This document shows positions 48,083 to 58,039 of a DNA stretch of 64,000 nucleotides, piece after piece (position 1 is the first letter of the stretch; each line of letters opens with the position of its first letter). The DNA comes from Bradyrhizobium arachidis (GTDB lineage Bacteria; Pseudomonadota; Alphaproteobacteria; Rhizobiales; Xanthobacteraceae). The notes under the pieces were generated by a model. It did not search any database and was not told the origin of the DNA. It was given only the letters and a program-made list of their open reading frames with translations. The stretch lies in NCBI RefSeq assembly GCF_024758505.1, contig NZ_CP077970.1, positions 1,178,001 to 1,242,000 on the forward strand, in the 5' to 3' direction. A program made the translations under genes and the position numbers.

Positions 48083-48670
48083 TCAACAAGCCGTCCGCAA
48101 CATTGGCATGAGTGGCGGCGAAGAACCGTGCTGTATCTCTCCAATAACCTTGAAGCCGTGACGTTGGTAAAAGGGAATGTTCTCCGGATTCGAACTTTCG
48201 AGGTAGGCAGCGACGCCCTGCTCGTCACATCGTTGAAGAGCGTATTTCATCAGCAGTGTGCCAAGTCCTTGTCCGACCCAGTTCGGATCGACGGCAATGA
48301 GAGGCAGATACCAATGTGGCTCGGGGGGGTGATGCTCGGCCATTCCCTGCCGTAGGTGTGCCATATCTTCGGTGATCTCCGGGCGCAGGGACAGCGCCAT
48401 GATTGCGTCCAGCGCATCCTCATCTTGCTGCACGTCGGGAGGCAGCCACAGGGCCGCGGCGCGACTCTCTCCCGTGACGTACGCTGTGCCATGCTCGAAT
48501 GCTCGTCCGCCACAGGCGTTAACGAATTGAGGCATGCTCCTAAGATATTGCCCTGGGTCAGGCCAACTCCAACGCATTAACGGATCGGCGGCAAAGCCGA
48601 GCACAATTGTCCAGAGGGTGCTTGCCCGAATGCTTGCGTTCGCAGAAGTGACGTCCGACTCCGCTGTCAT
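48083..48670 (-). CDS. GNAT-family N-acetyltransferase
   Basis: A 195-residue acetyltransferase starting at MTAESD (48670). The acetyl-CoA-binding motif A is LIAVDPNWVGQGLGTLLMKY and motif B is YLESSNPENIPFYQRHGFKV. The N-terminal part has WSWPDPGQYL and AALWLPPDV, typical of the Bradyrhizobium GNAT subgroup with this layout. The substrate is unknown. The frame continues upstream for another 96 codons through a decayed Hsp20 gene, so a start at 48958 would give a chimera; the start inside is preferred because family similarity begins there. Confidence 0.85.
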   Translation of the reverse strand: MTAESDVTSANASIRASTLWTIVLGFAADPLMRWSWPDPGQYLRSMPQFVNACGGRAFEHGTAYVTGESRAAALWLPPDVQQDEDALDAIMALSLRPEITEDMAHLRQGMAEHHPPEPHWYLPLIAVDPNWVGQGLGTLLMKYALQRCDEQGVAAYLESSNPENIPFYQRHGFKVIGEIQHGSSPPLMPMLRTAC

Positions 48671-48829
48671 GATGTCGTTTTCGGGCGTCAGAGTTGCAAG
48701 GGTAGAGCACAGCACCGATACCTCCGAGCGATGCACCACGGAGGTTTCTTCGGATGCGTTTGTTTCCCGTTCCGGGCTCCCCTCCTGCTTCAGAAGGCCG
48801 CCTTCGACGGCCGCTTCGGACGAAGGCTC

Positions 48830-48955
48830 CTCGATCTGGATCTGCGTGGCGAGCACCTGTGCGCCTGGGAGCGTCATCTGGATCCTGCCCTTCCTAAAGG
48901 AAGCGTCGACTTTCTCGGCGTCGACAACGTTCGGCAGCCCGCTCGAAAGAAACGA
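48830..48955 (-). pseudogene. Hsp20 (small heat-shock protein) C-terminal scrap
   Basis: LPNVVDAEKVDASFRKGRIQ followed by MTLPGAQ and a final IQIE matches the last beta strands of the alpha-crystallin domain of rhizobial Hsp20 proteins. The matching upstream residues (VSFER) are in a different frame, so a frameshift separates them, and the rest is missing. It is fused in frame to the GNAT gene. Confidence 0.65.
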
Positions 48956-49286
48956 CAAGGACGCTTTGAGATTGCAAGTACAAAGAGGTCACGACACACA
49001 ATCGATACGAACATCGTGCGATGGCTGCGCTTGAATCGGGCTCCCGGCACGGCCGAACAGGTTAGCAAGCGTCGCGCGTCGAGGTCGAGATTAGGCAACG
49101 ATTTTTATGAGGCATCACCTCGTCTCCCATTGAGCTGTTCTGCGTAAGGCCTCTTGTTCAAAACACGTGCCAACTGCGAAACCGCATAGACTATTGCCCT
49201 CAATCTGTTCGCCGTCGGCGCCCTTTCATCTTACTGGCCAACGGATGCTGTGTGTGATTCCGTCTTCACATTCGCGGAGGCGGGGG

Positions 49287-49453
49287 ATGTCAGGTAAATC
49301 TCCAGTCGTGGCGAGTGAAGAGCAGTTGGCGGCATTGCGGACTCTTGCAGTTTCGCGCGGTCACGGGGAAGCCGATTGCGCGAGAGCCGTATATTGCTGA
49401 CGTTATCGGGTTGACCAGCCCACGCATTGCGCAAACCGCTTCGGTGTGAGAGT
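49287..49453 (+). pseudogene. IS630-family transposase N-terminal fragment
   Basis: From ATG 49287: MSGKSPVVASEEQLAALRTL then AVSRGHGEADCARAV, the usual start of rhizobial IS630 transposases. The following LTLSG and LTSPRIAQ are in shifted frames, and a stop ends the match near 49450. The plus-strand IS630 tail at 29291-29366 is 20 kb away and need not be from the same copy. Confidence 0.65.
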
Positions 49454-49519
49454 AAGAACGACGGCTCACGATTCACTTTGGGCGAAAGAGGGCACTGCAT
49501 TCCGGACAGGCAGTTTTCA

Positions 49520-49939
49520 TCACTTTGGCGGCTGCGGATTGTTGGCGGGATTGGTGTCGTGCTTGATTATCCGCGCAATCAGTCCGCAGCCGACCAGCGG
49601 CTGCAGGGCTGTCTCCAATGTATCGGCAGTTGCCTTGGCATAGGCCTCGCGGTCGTCCACGTAGACTGCGAAGCTCTTCAAATACTTCTCTCGCTTCGCC
49701 GGATTCTCGATCATCGCCTTTGTCCATTCGTAGAGCGGATACCGCTCGATGCCGTATTTTTCGCCGGCGGTCACATACTCGGCAAAGGCATCGAACAGAC
49801 ATTTTGGCGCGGCACGATGGGATACGAGAGTATCGAACAATGGCCCCAACTTCGGCTCTTGGTGTCTTAGTCGTATCGCTTCCGCCGCAGCCGAATCGCT
49901 TGCATCAAATCTAAGCTGGTATTCCCAGTGAGGCGTCAC
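49520..49939 (-). CDS. Hypothetical protein (139 aa)
   Basis: A mostly helical soluble protein with a balanced, protein-like composition (WEYQLRFDASDSAAAEAIRL; LFDAFAEYVTAGEKYGIERY; LYEWTKAMIENPAKREKYL). No signal peptide, membrane helix or known motif is seen. The C-terminal tail is Asn/Pro-rich. The function is unknown; it stands alone between an IS630 fragment and a gene-poor stretch. Confidence 0.6.
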   Translation of the reverse strand: MTPHWEYQLRFDASDSAAAEAIRLRHQEPKLGPLFDTLVSHRAAPKCLFDAFAEYVTAGEKYGIERYPLYEWTKAMIENPAKREKYLKSFAVYVDDREAYAKATADTLETALQPLVGCGLIARIIKHDTNPANNPQPPK

Positions 49940-50724
49940 TGTTTTCCTCTCGCACCCGACGTGTCCTCTCTAGCTACTCCAGGCCCTTCCGAAGCAGGTC
50001 GTTCGGCAAGTTTAGGGTGTCAACTAGCATCGCCCCGGGGCAGGCCGGGATCTGACAAGAACCAACATGTTCTGCCGCTGTGGACCAGTTCCGTCTCCGG
50101 TTGGGCCGCCCCGACCGTAAGCTTGAGCTTGCCGCGCGCATATGAGGGAACTGCAATCGGACAAGGCGTCTCAAACGTAGCGGCATACAATGCGGTCAAT
50201 CGAATCCCTAAAGCGGATCGTTGCGTCAACGTTCGACCTCCCGTCAAAGCGGATCTCGGTAGGCCTGCTTCTGCGTTCAACTCCACAGAACGTCCCGCAT
50301 TTCTGGCCCACAAGAGCTTCTTCCTCCCAGACCATCTAACATCCTCCGTACAGGCCGGCCTGCCGCTGCATAGTTCGTGAGAACTCATCTCCCTTGGCGA
50401 TCAGAATCAACTCTTCCACATTTCACTCCCGAAGTGCTGCCCACCGACAAAACGCAAGCGTGATGTGCCCAAGGCGTCGCATTCAGCGATCTTAACGCCG
50501 TGGCCGCTTATGGCCAGCCATGTTCTTTTCAACGCCATTGGTCAGCGATGCAGTTGCGATTAGGCGAGGCCGTGTCGCTAAATATACAAGTGAAAGCAAC
50601 CTTGCGCTCCTCCGGGAAATGGTAGGGAGCGTGCGCTCCACTTTCGGATATCGTCCGCTGCCTACACTCAGGCGCAAGAGCGGGGGCGAACCAAGAGTCG
50701 GGCGACCAGCGCCGGGAGAAACTC
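49940..50724. other. No supported gene upstream of the P450
   Basis: Opposing frames of up to 150 codons have no motifs. No sigma-54, NifA, tts or nod-box sequence was found upstream of the P450 start. Confidence 0.45.
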
Positions 50725-51966
50725 ATGGATACGTTACAAGCAGATCACGGACGCGAGGATCCGTGTAACATCCAGCTGACTGGTTTGGACGTAAGCGGGC
50801 CCAAGCGCTTTCAAGACGATAGCATATGGCCTTACTTCGAGCGGCTGCGAAGGGAAGATCCCGTTCACTACTGTCAAGACAGTCCGTACGGCCCATATTG
50901 GTCGATAACCAAATACCGCGACATCATAGCCGTTGATACAAATCATAAAGTGTTCTCGTCAGAGCAAGGCGTCACCATTGTCGATGTGCCAGCGGAACAT
51001 CTTCCTCCGAGTTTTATTAAGATGGCTCCCCCTAAACATGGCGAGCAGCGCGGCACCGTAAGTCCAATCGTGGCACCGGAAAATCTGGCCAAGCTCGAAA
51101 GCTTAATTCGATGTCGCGCTAGAGCGATTCTTCACGGCTTGCCGCGCAATGAGACCTTCAACTGGGTCGACAAGGTCTCGATTGAGCTGACGACGCAGAT
51201 GTTGGCCACGCTATTCGACTTTCCTTTTGAGGATCGACGGCTGCTGTCGTATTGGTCGGACGTAGCCGTTTCAACTCCGAAACAGGGCCACGCGATTGAC
51301 AGCTGGGACAAGCGAAGCGCAGTCCTGTCCGAGTGCTTGGATTATTTCGCACGGCTTTGGCGCAGTCGGATAAATGCCGAGCCTCGGCTCGACTTGATTT
51401 CGATGATGGCGCATTCACCTGCGACCCGGAATATGGACTCACGTGAGTTCCTTGGAAATCTTATCCTCCTGATTGTGGGCGGAAACGACACCACGCGCAA
51501 TTCAATTAGCGGTGGCCTCTTGTTCATGAACCAGAACCCGTCCGAGCTACGAAAGCTACGAGACAATCCTATGCTGGTGTCGAGCGCTGTGTCCGAGATT
51601 ATTCGTTACCAGACGCCCATCGCACACATGCGCCGCAACGCCTCGGCCGATATCATCATAGGTGACAAACAAATTAGAAAAGGCGATAAGGTCGTCATGT
51701 GGTACATCTCTGGTAATCGGGACGATGAGATCATCGACAACGCCAACAGCTTCGTCATCAATCGCAAGAACGTGCGGCAACATCTTTCGTTCGGATTCGG
51801 TATCCATCGCTGTGTTGGTAGACATCTTGCGGAACTGCAGCTGAAGATCCTTTGGGAGGAGATGTTGAATGGACGCTTGAACGTCAAGATCGTTGGCGAG
51901 CCCGTGCGGGTCGCATCAAACTTCGTGCGCGGTTATTCCGTGATCCCGGTGCAGGTTGTAGCTTAG
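50725..51966 (+). CDS. Cytochrome P450
   Basis: A 413-residue soluble bacterial P450. The I-helix oxygen-binding segment is GGNDTTRN (about 252-259), ExxR is Glu291-Arg294, and the haem loop FGFGIHRCVGRHLA carries the iron-ligand Cys363. ATG at 50725 is preceded by GGGAGAAACTC. The sequence pattern (GGNDTTRNS; HRCVGRHLAELQL) recalls the CYP153/CYP127-like bacterial group; symbiotic plasmids and islands of rhizobia carry such P450s of unknown substrate. No ferredoxin, reductase or terpene gene is adjacent, so electron donors must be elsewhere. The gene appears intact. Confidence 0.93.
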   Translation: MDTLQADHGREDPCNIQLTGLDVSGPKRFQDDSIWPYFERLRREDPVHYCQDSPYGPYWSITKYRDIIAVDTNHKVFSSEQGVTIVDVPAEHLPPSFIKMAPPKHGEQRGTVSPIVAPENLAKLESLIRCRARAILHGLPRNETFNWVDKVSIELTTQMLATLFDFPFEDRRLLSYWSDVAVSTPKQGHAIDSWDKRSAVLSECLDYFARLWRSRINAEPRLDLISMMAHSPATRNMDSREFLGNLILLIVGGNDTTRNSISGGLLFMNQNPSELRKLRDNPMLVSSAVSEIIRYQTPIAHMRRNASADIIIGDKQIRKGDKVVMWYISGNRDDEIIDNANSFVINRKNVRQHLSFGFGIHRCVGRHLAELQLKILWEEMLNGRLNVKIVGEPVRVASNFVRGYSVIPVQVVA

Positions 51967-51971
51967 GCTGC

Positions 51972-52365
51972 GATGCTCTGAGTTTGACGGGGACCAAATA
52001 TAGCGGCGGCCATGGCACCTTGATCGGAGACGCCATCATCGATGGCGGCAATTTCGACTGGGAGGCGCATGCGTCGCGTTTTCCGCTGCTCACGCAGCCC
52101 GACGAGGCCTATCACGGTCCGATCTGGACCGAAGCCGCAAAGCCGCTCGGACCGATCGCCTACATTCTGCGTGCGCGGGTGAAGTAGCTGCGCGATCTCG
52201 GTGCGGCCATCGCCCAACAAAACGCCTTTCAGTTCATTCAGGGGCTCGAAACCTTACAGCTGCGACTACGTCAGCATAATGGAGAACGCAATCAAGGTGA
52301 CGAATTTCCTTGCCAAACAACCGTCGATCTTGCAGGTCATCTTCCAGGGTTTGCAGAGCGGCGTA
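51972..52365 (+). pseudogene. O-acetylhomoserine sulfhydrylase (MetZ/MetY-like) fragment
   Basis: In one frame the DNA reads TKYSGGHGTLIGDAIIDGGN and then AYHGPIWTEAAKPLGP, matching the region around the PLP-lysine of this Cys/Met-metabolism family (SATKYxGGHG). A TAG stop interrupts at 52185-52187, the same frame continues (LRDLGAAIAQQNAFQFIQGL), and a frameshift near 52270 leads to IKVTNFLAKQPSILQVIFQG. Both ends are missing. Confidence 0.8.
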
Positions 52366-52408
52366 AATCGCCGGCGCGCTGACACGCATTTTTTCGCCTG
52401 CGACGATT

Positions 52409-52564
52409 TGCGGACACGAGGCGCATGCCGACGTGAACGCAGCCCGCAACATTCTCGGGGCCGGAACGCGGCCCGCGAGGAGGTCTCCTTCCGCCGCAAA
52501 TCTCGTAGAGCCGCTTAAGGCTCCTCGGAAAAATCCCCTCCCTTCGGGGAGGGGAAGACGTTAA
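52409..52564 (+). pseudogene. TnpB C-terminal remnant of an IS200/IS605 element
   Basis: CGHEAHADVNAARNILGAGT is the hallmark end of the TnpB RuvC/zinc-finger region (CGxxxxADxNAAxNI). Upstream the frame no longer matches. It ends in TAA at 52562-52564, overlapping convergently with the kinase stop. TnpB is an RNA-guided nuclease in complete elements; here only about 50 codons remain. Confidence 0.8.
52535..52554. terminator. Hairpin at TnpB remnant end
   Basis: CCCCTCCCTTCGGGGAGGGG forms a strong hairpin inside the 3' end of the TnpB remnant. In IS605 elements such subterminal hairpins belong to the right end and to the guide-RNA scaffold. Here it lies just past the stop codon of the minus-strand kinase gene and could also act as its terminator, though the following T-run is weak. 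Confidence 0.45.
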
Positions 52565-55218
52565 GACACGACCGGCAGGACAAATTGAAAGGTCGCGCCC
52601 GGCTCTTGCTTGCTGACGATGGACAGGCGCCCTCCGTGGGCTTCCACGATCGAACGACAGATCGACAGACCCATTCCAAGGCCGCTCGATTTGGTAGTAA
52701 AAAACGGGTCTAAGATGCGATCAATGTCTTCGTCAGCGATCCCGGCGCCGCAATCAGTCACGGAGAGCTGCACACGCCCCTTATCGTCCCTTGATGACTG
52801 GATCGTCAGTTCGCGCTTCCGGTCGTCAATCGCTTGCATGGCCTCGATCCCGTTCATCACCAGATTGATGATCACCTGTTGCAGCTGAACCCGGTCACCT
52901 AGGACCGTGGGGAGTGTTGGCGCAAACTTAGTTCGCAAGGTCACTTGCTGATTGACCAGCTCACGTGTCACCAGCGTGATGGCCTCCTTGACGACCTCAT
53001 TGATATCGAGCGGTACCATCTCGATCTCACCTTTCTTCGCAAGTGCGCGGACCCTGCGGACCACCTCGCTTGCCCGGATCGCGTCTTCGATGATCCAGTC
53101 CACCGATCTGCGCGCTGCGGGAAGGTCGGGAGTTTCGCGACCCATCCAGCCGAGGCACGCGTCAGCGTTGCTGATGATGGCGGCGAGCGGCTGGTTTACT
53201 TCGTGGGCGATGGAGGCTGTTAGTTCTCCCAGCGTCGTCACGCGTGTCACATGCGCAAGAGTCGCCTGTGCCTTCCGCAACTCTTGTTCGGCCTGATCTG
53301 CACGAATCCTCGCGGTAATGTCGGTGCTGACGCCACGGTAGCCGAGAAACTTGCCGGCTACATCAAAAAAGGGCTTGCCGCTGGTCCGGACATAGAACGT
53401 AGACCCGGCACTGTTGACGGCGCGATAGATCAGATCGCGAAATGGCAGACGTGCGTCTAGCGTCGCCCGATGCTGCCGCCACTTCTCGGGTTCTTCCTCA
53501 ACGTCGCACGCGATTTCCCAGCGAGGCAGACCGATGAGCCCTGCGGCCAAGACGCCCACCGCGCTGGCGTGGTCCGATAAGTGGGTGACCAAATGGTCTG
53601 GCCCGGTCTCCCAAAGCCAGTCGGAAGCTGTTTCGGCGTAGTCCCGAAAGCGCTGCTCGCTCTCACGCAGCGCAGCAAGGGTGTTTTCCAGCTGTTCGCT
53701 GGCTGCGTGTTGCTCGGTGACATCCATATGCGTTCCGATGAGCTCGACGGTTGTGCCATCTCTTCCCAACACAGCGTGCGCAACTGAGTGTATGTGCCTT
53801 ATCGTGCCATCGGGAAGACGGATTCGGAAATCATATTCGAAGTTACCTGCCTTCTGTTCGATAGCCCGACGTTGCACTTCCTGCTGCAGCGCCAAGTCAT
53901 CTGGATGGATACGCGACCTGATGGTCTCAAGTGATACAGGCTCGTCCGGATCCAAGCCAAACAGTCGACTCACTTCGGCGGAGCGATACGCAAAACAACG
54001 ACGGTGGCAATCCCAGGCCCAAGTGCCCATGCGACTGAGCTGCTGCGCGTCGGCCAGATAGGCTTCACTACGGCGCAGTTGCTGTTCCGTCTGCTTTGCC
54101 GCCGTGATGTCCGTCGCCGCCCCGACAAACTCGATATCGCCAGTCGCGGTTCTCGTGGCCCGTGCCGCCGCGCGAATGTGCTTTACCGACCCGTCTGGCA
54201 TCAGCAGTCGGTATTCATGCTCGAAATCCTGGCCTTGAGCCGCTCGATCCAGAATCGCTTGGACGGAAGCCTTATCTTCTGGGTGGGTGCGGTCTAGTAC
54301 GTGTTGCGGTGTCGGTTTCGTTTCGGGATCGTATTCGAAAATCCGAAAATTCTCCTTGGACCAAAAGACTTCGCCGGTCGCGGTGTTCCAGCCAAAACTG
54401 CCAGTATGGCTCAATTCCTGCGCCTGCGCCAAATGCGCTTCGCTCCGCTGCAGAGCAAATTCCGTCCGCTTTCGTTCGGTGATATCTTCGCAGGCAATGA
54501 GGACAATGGGCTTGTCGTCGGCCCACAGCATTGCTTTGGCGTTTTCGCGCACCCATAGCACCGAGCCGTCCTTCCTGACCTTCTGGATGTCCCAGGTGTG
54601 CGACTGACCGATCTTTGCGAGACACATCTCGATGCATTTGCGAACGGCCTCACGATCTTCTTGCAGAATGACCTTCAGCACGGATAGGCCGACCAATTCC
54701 GCAGGCGCATAGCCGAGTTGAGTCGCGCCCAAAGTGTTGACGTTGAGGACCGCTCCGGCTTCATCGACCATGAAGTACATGACCGGATTATGCTCAAAGA
54801 TTGCACGCCAGCGTTTTTCGCGGTTATGCAGATCGTCCGCGCTGTGCCGTAGCTTGGCTGCGACCTCACGCGCAGCCTCCCTTTCCTGGCGGACTTTTCC
54901 GATCAGCTGGGTTCCAACAATTGAGGCGGTTAGGAAGGCGACGACCACCAAAAGGTCCTCGAGGTCACCGATCCGGAGACCGAACGTGGACGGCGTAAAC
55001 AGGTATACTGACGCAGCGACAGAGACGATGGAAAGCACCAACGATGCGATGAAACTGCCCATCAGCGAAAACAGCATTATCACCACCAGATAGGCGAACG
55101 CCGTCGCTGCGAAAGGGCTGTGAATATACAAGGAAGTTAGTGTCACCGCCGCTAGCGTAATGCTACCAAAAACTAGCTGCGTCGCTGAACGTCCCAATGT
55201 GGTGAGCTGGTTAAACAT
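52561..55218 (-). CDS. NodV/NwsA-like multi-PAS sensor histidine kinase
   Basis: An 885-residue kinase. Residues 1-105 hold about four membrane helices (DUF4118-like). Four PAS/PAC modules follow (about 135-255, 265-385, 390-510, 525-650; each ends in a variant of DITxxK/R). The HisKA domain has phospho-acceptor His672 in [10 protein letters not shown], and the ATPase domain has the N box ([10 protein letters not shown]), DCGAGI and GLGMGLSI. No receiver is attached. Length and layout resemble NodV of Bradyrhizobium (about 890 residues), which senses isoflavones and phosphorylates NodW. A NodW-like regulator is encoded at 4386-5057, but no regulator adjoins. Cognate partner and ligand are inference. 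Confidence 0.92.
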   Translation of the reverse strand: MFNQLTTLGRSATQLVFGSITLAAVTLTSLYIHSPFAATAFAYLVVIMLFSLMGSFIASLVLSIVSVAASVYLFTPSTFGLRIGDLEDLLVVVAFLTASIVGTQLIGKVRQEREAAREVAAKLRHSADDLHNREKRWRAIFEHNPVMYFMVDEAGAVLNVNTLGATQLGYAPAELVGLSVLKVILQEDREAVRKCIEMCLAKIGQSHTWDIQKVRKDGSVLWVRENAKAMLWADDKPIVLIACEDITERKRTEFALQRSEAHLAQAQELSHTGSFGWNTATGEVFWSKENFRIFEYDPETKPTPQHVLDRTHPEDKASVQAILDRAAQGQDFEHEYRLLMPDGSVKHIRAAARATRTATGDIEFVGAATDITAAKQTEQQLRRSEAYLADAQQLSRMGTWAWDCHRRCFAYRSAEVSRLFGLDPDEPVSLETIRSRIHPDDLALQQEVQRRAIEQKAGNFEYDFRIRLPDGTIRHIHSVAHAVLGRDGTTVELIGTHMDVTEQHAASEQLENTLAALRESEQRFRDYAETASDWLWETGPDHLVTHLSDHASAVGVLAAGLIGLPRWEIACDVEEEPEKWRQHRATLDARLPFRDLIYRAVNSAGSTFYVRTSGKPFFDVAGKFLGYRGVSTDITARIRADQAEQELRKAQATLAHVTRVTTLGELTASIAHEVNQPLAAIISNADACLGWMGRETPDLPAARRSVDWIIEDAIRASEVVRRVRALAKKGEIEMVPLDINEVVKEAITLVTRELVNQQVTLRTKFAPTLPTVLGDRVQLQQVIINLVMNGIEAMQAIDDRKRELTIQSSRDDKGRVQLSVTDCGAGIADEDIDRILDPFFTTKSSGLGMGLSICRSIVEAHGGRLSIVSKQEPGATFQFVLPVVS

Positions 55219-55699
55219 GCTGGTGGCGGTCCGGCCCTTCTGGCGGAGAGGTTAAATGCAGCAATTTTAATTCGACGCCGACAGGCGCTCCTGAGTGGTT
55301 CTGAGATCGGCCACTGATCCCGACGAAGGCATTATAAACCTTCGTATAGTTCTAGCTATTTTAAATCTAACAGTCACATAGGACAATTATGCCTTGGTGT
55401 CACGCGGTTCACCTTTCTTCTCGAAAACCCCCGTGCTGCAGCCGGATTGCCTCTGAGCCCAGCAGAAGGATCGAATCCGATCACGGTTGATCCGACGGTT
55501 GGTGCTTGGCGGTGCCTTCCTTAGTTGCACTCATGACGAGAAAGTCTGCTGTGTCGCACGCGGGATACGAGAATGGACTCGGCGCGGCTTACTACCTTCC
55601 ACGCGACGTGTTAGCCCCACGCGGACTTGCCCAGTCGGGCGCGAGCCCGCTCAATTGCAATCTTACCGCTATCGCTCTGCTTCGTGGATGGTGCTCGGC
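55219..55699. other. No supported gene
   Basis: The first 150 bases are AT-rich and are probably the kinase promoter region. A sequence AAACCTTCGTATAG (55338-55351) is loosely like the receiver-gene element, but differs in its core and is on the opposite strand. Confidence 0.4.
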
Positions 55700-56546
55700 T
55701 TGACGCTAAGAACGAGAAGCTGCGCGCGCAGATGCATGCGTTAAAGAGATGGTCTTCGAGGAGTCGTTGGGAGCGGCTTGCGATGCTCGTGGACGAGCAG
55801 CTGGTGCTCAAGAACGTGAAGGAGGTGCTGAACGTGATGCGAGCGATGCTGCGGGGGCTGCGAACGGCCCGTTCCAAGTACGGCTGGAGCCATTGCACCG
55901 ATCGCTTGTGAGCCACGGGGTGGCTCGAAGTTCGCTTGGTATCTGCCGCCGTACCGGCGGCTGGCGCGCGGACGTGGTGGTGCAATCCAACTCGCTTTTG
56001 TCTCATCATGCCCAACGCAATTTTATTGAGGTATTCAAGACGCGGTCGTCGTTCACTCGCGAGGTGATCGGACGCCTGCAGGAAGTCTATGCGATCGAAG
56101 CGGAGATCCGCGGCAGCAGTGCGGAGCAGCGGCTTTCCGCCCGCCACACCAGAAGCACACTGTTGTTAGCGGCGTTCAAGGCGCGACTGGCCGAGATGGC
56201 GGACAGCTGTTCTCCTAATCGAGGCTGCTGAGGCGATCCACTATGTGCTCAATCACTGGGACGGATTGATGATGTTTCTACGCGACGGCCGTATCGGGGT
56301 TTACAGCAACACAGTCGAGCGTTCCATGTGCCCGATTGCGACGCAACTCATGTTCAGCGACAGCGAAGGCGGCGTCGGGAGTCAGGCGATCCCGGCTTCG
56401 CTCGTGAACACGGAAGAACTTCATGAGCTCGACCTGAGTCCTATTTGACCAACGTGCTCGAGTGCATCGTTTCCGGGCGAACCAAGAGCCATCAGTTGCA
56501 CGAGCTGCTCGCTTGGAACTGCAAGGCGGCGCATCATCGGTACGCA
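55700..56546 (+). pseudogene. IS66-family transposase (TnpC), heavily decayed
   Basis: Matching pieces appear in order but in changing frames: DAKNEKLRAQMHALK, ERLAMLVDEQLVL, an IEVFKTRSSFTREVIGRLQE piece, a LNHWDGLMMFLRDGRIGVYS piece and SNTVERSMCPIAT, and finally LTNVLECIVSGRTKSHQLHE then LLAW. These follow the IS66 TnpC order. Most of the zinc-binding middle and several catalytic blocks are missing. At least three frameshifts are needed. Confidence 0.8.
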
Positions 56547-56756
56547 CAGGCCGCAGAGACCAGGTCGCCACCAAGCGGCATCGTCGATGGCGTCAGCCGC
56601 GATGCTCTAGCGTCGACTCGAGCGGAATTTTGCCGCCACCTGCACTCTATGCTCGATCTATACCGCGTCGGCTTTTCTCACACGGTCGCCGACGCCGAGT
56701 CACCACCACGTTGCTTCCGGTTTCACCCGGTCTCTGGAGCGGCGCAAACATGCGTT
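56547..56756. other. No supported gene
   Basis: Sequence between the IS66 remnant and the frameshifted secreted-protein gene; nothing recognised. Confidence 0.4.
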
Positions 56757-57396
56757 TCATCTACTCTCGAGTTGTCGCTTCGGTCGCGACGACGGTTGGA
56801 TTTCAATTTTCACCACCCTCAGAACAATGCGCTTCGCAACGGCGTTGAGGGAATCTTCGCCGTAGTCGGTTGGAACTATTCGAATATCCCTTCGGCAGGC
56901 GGGAGACTCAATCCTCTCGATCGCGCCGCAATTGTCTTTCAGTGTCTCCCGTTCAGCCGCTGGGTCGACGGACGTTGCGAACACAACAGCGATCATCCCG
57001 CGCCGCCGAGCTGTAATGCAGCGGTAACCATCCCTGGCGTAGAGGCATCTGACGTTTACGAATCTCAAAAGGCTTCCCGACGAACTTTCCAGGGGCGACA
57101 TGAAGGTCACCCGGATCAACGACCTTGAAATCGTTCGGGCTATAGCGCGTAACGATTTCTTTGGTGTTCGCTGTCTTCGGCCCACTGGGAACGCCAGGCG
57201 TCGTTAGCGTTGCTGCGGCTTTATCGAAGCACGATAAGCGATCCTTGTCGTCCTTCACGGTCGCGCAGCCTACCACTTGCGTGACGGCTTCTACTGCATC
57301 GGCAGCGAGCGCGGCCGACGTCGAAAGAAATATGATTGCGCCGCCACAAAGGTACGAAAGGGACTTCCGCTTCAAAAAAGCTTGCCGGTACTTCAT
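56757..57396 (-). pseudogene. Secreted hypothetical protein, frameshifted
   Basis: From ATG 57396 the frame encodes a signal peptide (SYLCGGAIIFLSTSAALA, residues about 14-31) and a mature start DAVEAVTQVVGCATVKDDKD with two cysteines. After PGKFVGKPFEIR (about 57065) the coding pattern moves to another minus frame, which continues VRCLYARDGYRCITARR through CRRDIRIVPTDYGEDSLNAV to a stop at 56757. Rejoined, the product would be about 210 residues with six cysteines, probably periplasmic. The family is not recognised by name. Confidence 0.55.
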
Positions 57397-57837
57397 CGAA
57401 GTCAGTTTTCTTTACGATAGAGTGGGAGGCATCGATGGCCGCTGAAAACTCGCAGCTGTAAGCCTGTCGGCCCCAGATGTCTATGGGCGTACGGTCACAA
57501 CCCGCTTCCGTTGCGGGCCTCGGCCTGTGCGGCCACCAATCCTGGCAGGTGCCACGCGGGTGCTTTTGGGCAAGAATTGTATCCGATCCTCAGAACATAG
57601 AGTTCGTAAGATCATGCTGTAGCGAAATTGGACCATGAACGCCTGGGAATACGTCAGGTGGAGCGCGTCTCGAATAGGCGGGTTTGTCCAAGTAATGAGT
57701 GCAGCAAAACGCCAATCGCAAATGTCAGAACACCAGGCGGCGCCATGAATCCAAGATTTCCAAAACTCCGCAGTCGCCCACGGACTTGCGCGGGCCGCAG
57801 AAATCGGACACGCGACAAGGTGGCCCTTCTCAAAAGT
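57397..57837. other. No supported gene
   Basis: Short frames only, without motifs. Confidence 0.4.
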
Positions 57838-58026
57838 CTAAGGATATTGCCATGATGTCCCGTTCCGTCCCTCTCGTGAGTCAGAGTGAGCAACCTTGAG
57901 TTGGCGCTTCTCGGCGTTCGGCAGGCCGAGATCGGCGAATATGTTGCCTGAGCCCGTGAGCAACCTTTTCTTCGTGCTCATCATCGGTCTCCCTTTCTTG
58001 CTCTGTGGATCGCCTCGGCGCCTCAT
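57838..58026 (-). pseudogene. HigA/XRE-type antitoxin N-terminal remnant
   Basis: The frame contains GSGNIFADLGLPNAEKRQLK, the typical start of XRE-type antitoxins paired with Gp49-like toxins (a pattern like SGNVFADLGxPxAEExLxKA). The helix-turn-helix that should follow is absent, replaced by SDSREGRNG and a stop. Confidence 0.6.
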
Positions 58027-58039
58027 AGGTGCTGCCGAA

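Noticed and set aside
49928..50388. Overlapping 150- and 122-codon frames on opposite strands
   Set aside because: Neither has a motif, binding site or coding bias over the other.
55338..55351. AAACCTTCGTATAG as a third copy of the receiver-gene element
   Set aside because: It differs in the core and lies on the strand opposite to the kinase gene.
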